Shown here in pieces: positions 6,062 to 8,791 of a DNA stretch of 8,791 nucleotides. The stretch comes from Rickettsia endosymbiont of Ixodes persulcatus. GTDB lineage: Bacteria; Pseudomonadota; Alphaproteobacteria; Rickettsiales; Rickettsiaceae. Below the pieces are notes generated by a model, which was given only the letters and a program-made list of their open reading frames with translations, was not told where the DNA came from and ran no database searches. The position numbers and the translations under genes were made by a program. The DNA lies in contig JAPYLE010000207.1 of the NCBI GenBank assembly GCA_027293795.1, positions 1-8,791 of the forward strand, written 5' to 3'. The stretch's first letter is position 1. Each line of letters opens with the position of its first letter.

Positions 6062-6648
6062 ATGGGTAAAGATGAAAAAGAAGTTAAGTTTAATGATAAT
6101 TTAGACGTTAAGGAGTTTACCTCAAAGCTAGAAAAGAACAGTGATATTTATTCTATAAAAAGGAAAGTAATTAATATAGTAGACGATGAATTAGAAGATC
6201 AAACTAAGCTACTTACGAAAACTCAATTCCTTGTGAAAAAAACTCTACACGGCAAAACATCTCAATATGAGATTAGTGGCTTTATTTATTAACAAAGCCG
6301 GAGAACATATAACTGATCCAAAGCAAATAAAAGAAATTTCAAAATTATATGCTCATGCCGAATTTGCTGATTTACAGAAAAATATTTTAGGTAAATTTGA
6401 TAAGAACGGTAATTTAAATAAAGGATTTTGGAATTGATGAAAATATAGTATGTAGAAAAGACGGTAAATTATTGTTTGTTAAAACTCAAAACGGTTTGAT
6501 AAACAGAGAAGGTGAAATGAAGGCAGTAAATCATATTTTACAAAAAGGCAGATTCTTGTTTGAAGATTTAGGTGGTAAGGTAGATACAAAATTAGGTGCC
6601 GCAAGTCTAAACAAAAAGCCGACAAAGTCTACTCTAAAAAGAGGTTAA
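6062..6648 (+). pseudogene. Third gene of the def-fmt cluster, unknown function, two frameshifts
   Basis: ATG 6062 lies 10 bases after the fmt stop. The first frame (76 codons, to 6292) reads MGKDEKEVKFNDNLDVKEFT and on to QYEISGFIY. The protein then appears to continue one frame over as INKAGEHITDPKQIKEISKL through LGKFDKNGNLNKGF, stopping at 6435-6437, and then one further frame over as GIDENIVCRKDGKLLFVKTQ to KSTLKRG and TAA at 6646-6648. Removing one base near 6281-6290 (TTTATTTATT) and one T from TTTT 6426-6429 restores a single frame of 194 residues. It would be a soluble, lysine-rich protein with no signal peptide or membrane segment. I do not recognise the family. The three segments read as plausible, uninterrupted protein, which suggests recent breakage or sequencing errors. 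Confidence 0.6.
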
Positions 6649-6660
6649 AATAACTTAGAG

Positions 6661-6809
6661 GATGCCTACAAAGTTAATTTTAAAGCTAATTAAGTTATTT
6701 TTTGCCGCAAATTGTACGATTTTGAAATAGGGAAACATCCTTTCAAAATCTTATTAATTTTCGCTATAAAATCTCTTTAATTATCAATACAAATAACTTT
6801 GTAGGCATC
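6661..6809. repeat. 149-bp nested palindromic element between the def-fmt cluster and 23S rRNA
   Basis: The ends are perfect 16-bp inverted repeats, GATGCCTACAAAGTTA (6661-6676) and TAACTTTGTAGGCATC (6794-6809). Inside lies a second pair, GATTTTGAAA (6718-6727) and TTTCAAAATC (6741-6750), around a 13-base loop. The size and nesting suit a Rickettsia palindromic element or a small non-autonomous transposable element. It starts 12 bases after the stop of the preceding pseudogene. I see no clear target duplication. No T-tract follows, so a terminator role is not obvious. Confidence 0.85.
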
Positions 6810-6847
6810 TCATAAAAAATAAAATTAAAATTATTTGAAATTAGTGT

Positions 6848-6876
6848 TTGACAAGCTTTAAAAATATAGATATAAA
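6848..6876 (+). promoter_or_regulatory. Sigma70-type promoter for 23S rRNA
   Basis: TTGACA (6848-6853, perfect) and TATAAA (6871-6876, five of six) are 17 bases apart. It is the best promoter match in the window and sits about 150 bases before the 23S gene. It fits the known separation of 23S from 16S in Rickettsia, where 23S must have its own promoter. No upstream boxA is visible. Confidence 0.8.
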
Positions 6877-6882
6877 GTCATC

Positions 6883-7030
6883 ACACAAAGTTTGAAACGT
6901 AAATCTTTGTAGCTGTTTAAAAAGTTGATAAAGCTAAAAACTAAATACACCGCGATAATAAAAATTTATATCGTGAGTAGATACTGAAAATAATTGTGAA
7001 ATTAGTTCTGTATGCATCATGTAATCTCAA
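6883..7030 (+). other. Transcribed leader of the 23S rRNA gene
   Basis: This is the stretch between the inferred transcription start and the 23S 5' end. It contains two short hairpins, ACAAAG/CTTTGT (6885-6890 and 6905-6910) and CGATA/TATCG (6953-6957 and 6969-6973). It contains no tRNA gene and no open frame of note. The sequences that pair with the 3' flank for RNase III processing cannot be judged because the 3' flank is outside the window. Confidence 0.5.

Positions 7031-8791
<1,761 letters not shown>

Noticed and set aside
6649..7030. tRNA-Ile or tRNA-Ala genes expected in a classical rRNA spacer.
   Set aside because: No cloverleaf or TTCGA-type T-loop is seen; the stretch holds the palindromic element, promoter and leader only.

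Overview
The window looks like chromosomal DNA of a Rickettsia (obligate intracellular alphaproteobacterium). The grounds are the AT-rich composition, GyrA and Def/Fmt of alphaproteobacterial type, a 23S rRNA gene that follows fmt without a 16S gene or tRNA spacer before it (the split rRNA arrangement known for Rickettsia), nested palindromic repeats resembling Rickettsia palindromic elements, and many small decayed genes. The species cannot be fixed from the sequence.

Layout. Positions 1-182 hold the 5' end of a decayed IS200/IS605-type transposase on the minus strand, with a hairpin and a palindrome upstream of it. Positions 251-760 hold two small broken reading frames of unknown function; the second contains a 17-bp perfect inverted repeat. 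A strong sigma70-type promoter (847-875) precedes an intact gyrA (911-3616). The next kilobase holds a 163-bp nested palindrome, a short HIG1-type membrane protein that seems truncated, a minus-strand fragment resembling the C-terminus of an outer-membrane beta-barrel protein, and an iscX-like gene on the minus strand broken by one base in a run of seven A. From 4561 a promoter drives def and fmt, which overlap by four bases, followed 10 bp later by a third gene that needs two single-base corrections to be read. A 149-bp nested palindrome separates this cluster from a TTGACA-17-TATAAA promoter and the 5' roughly 60% of 23S rRNA, which runs off the right edge.

Functionally the intact genes are housekeeping: DNA supercoiling (gyrA), formylation of initiator Met-tRNA (fmt) with later removal of the formyl group (def), and the large-subunit rRNA. 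Almost everything else is decaying. Most of the breaks are one-base changes, several in homopolymer runs. I see no new multi-gene system. The points most worth a second look are the homopolymer frameshifts (especially iscX), the nested palindromes, and the junction between the HIG1-type gene and the outer-membrane-protein fragment.
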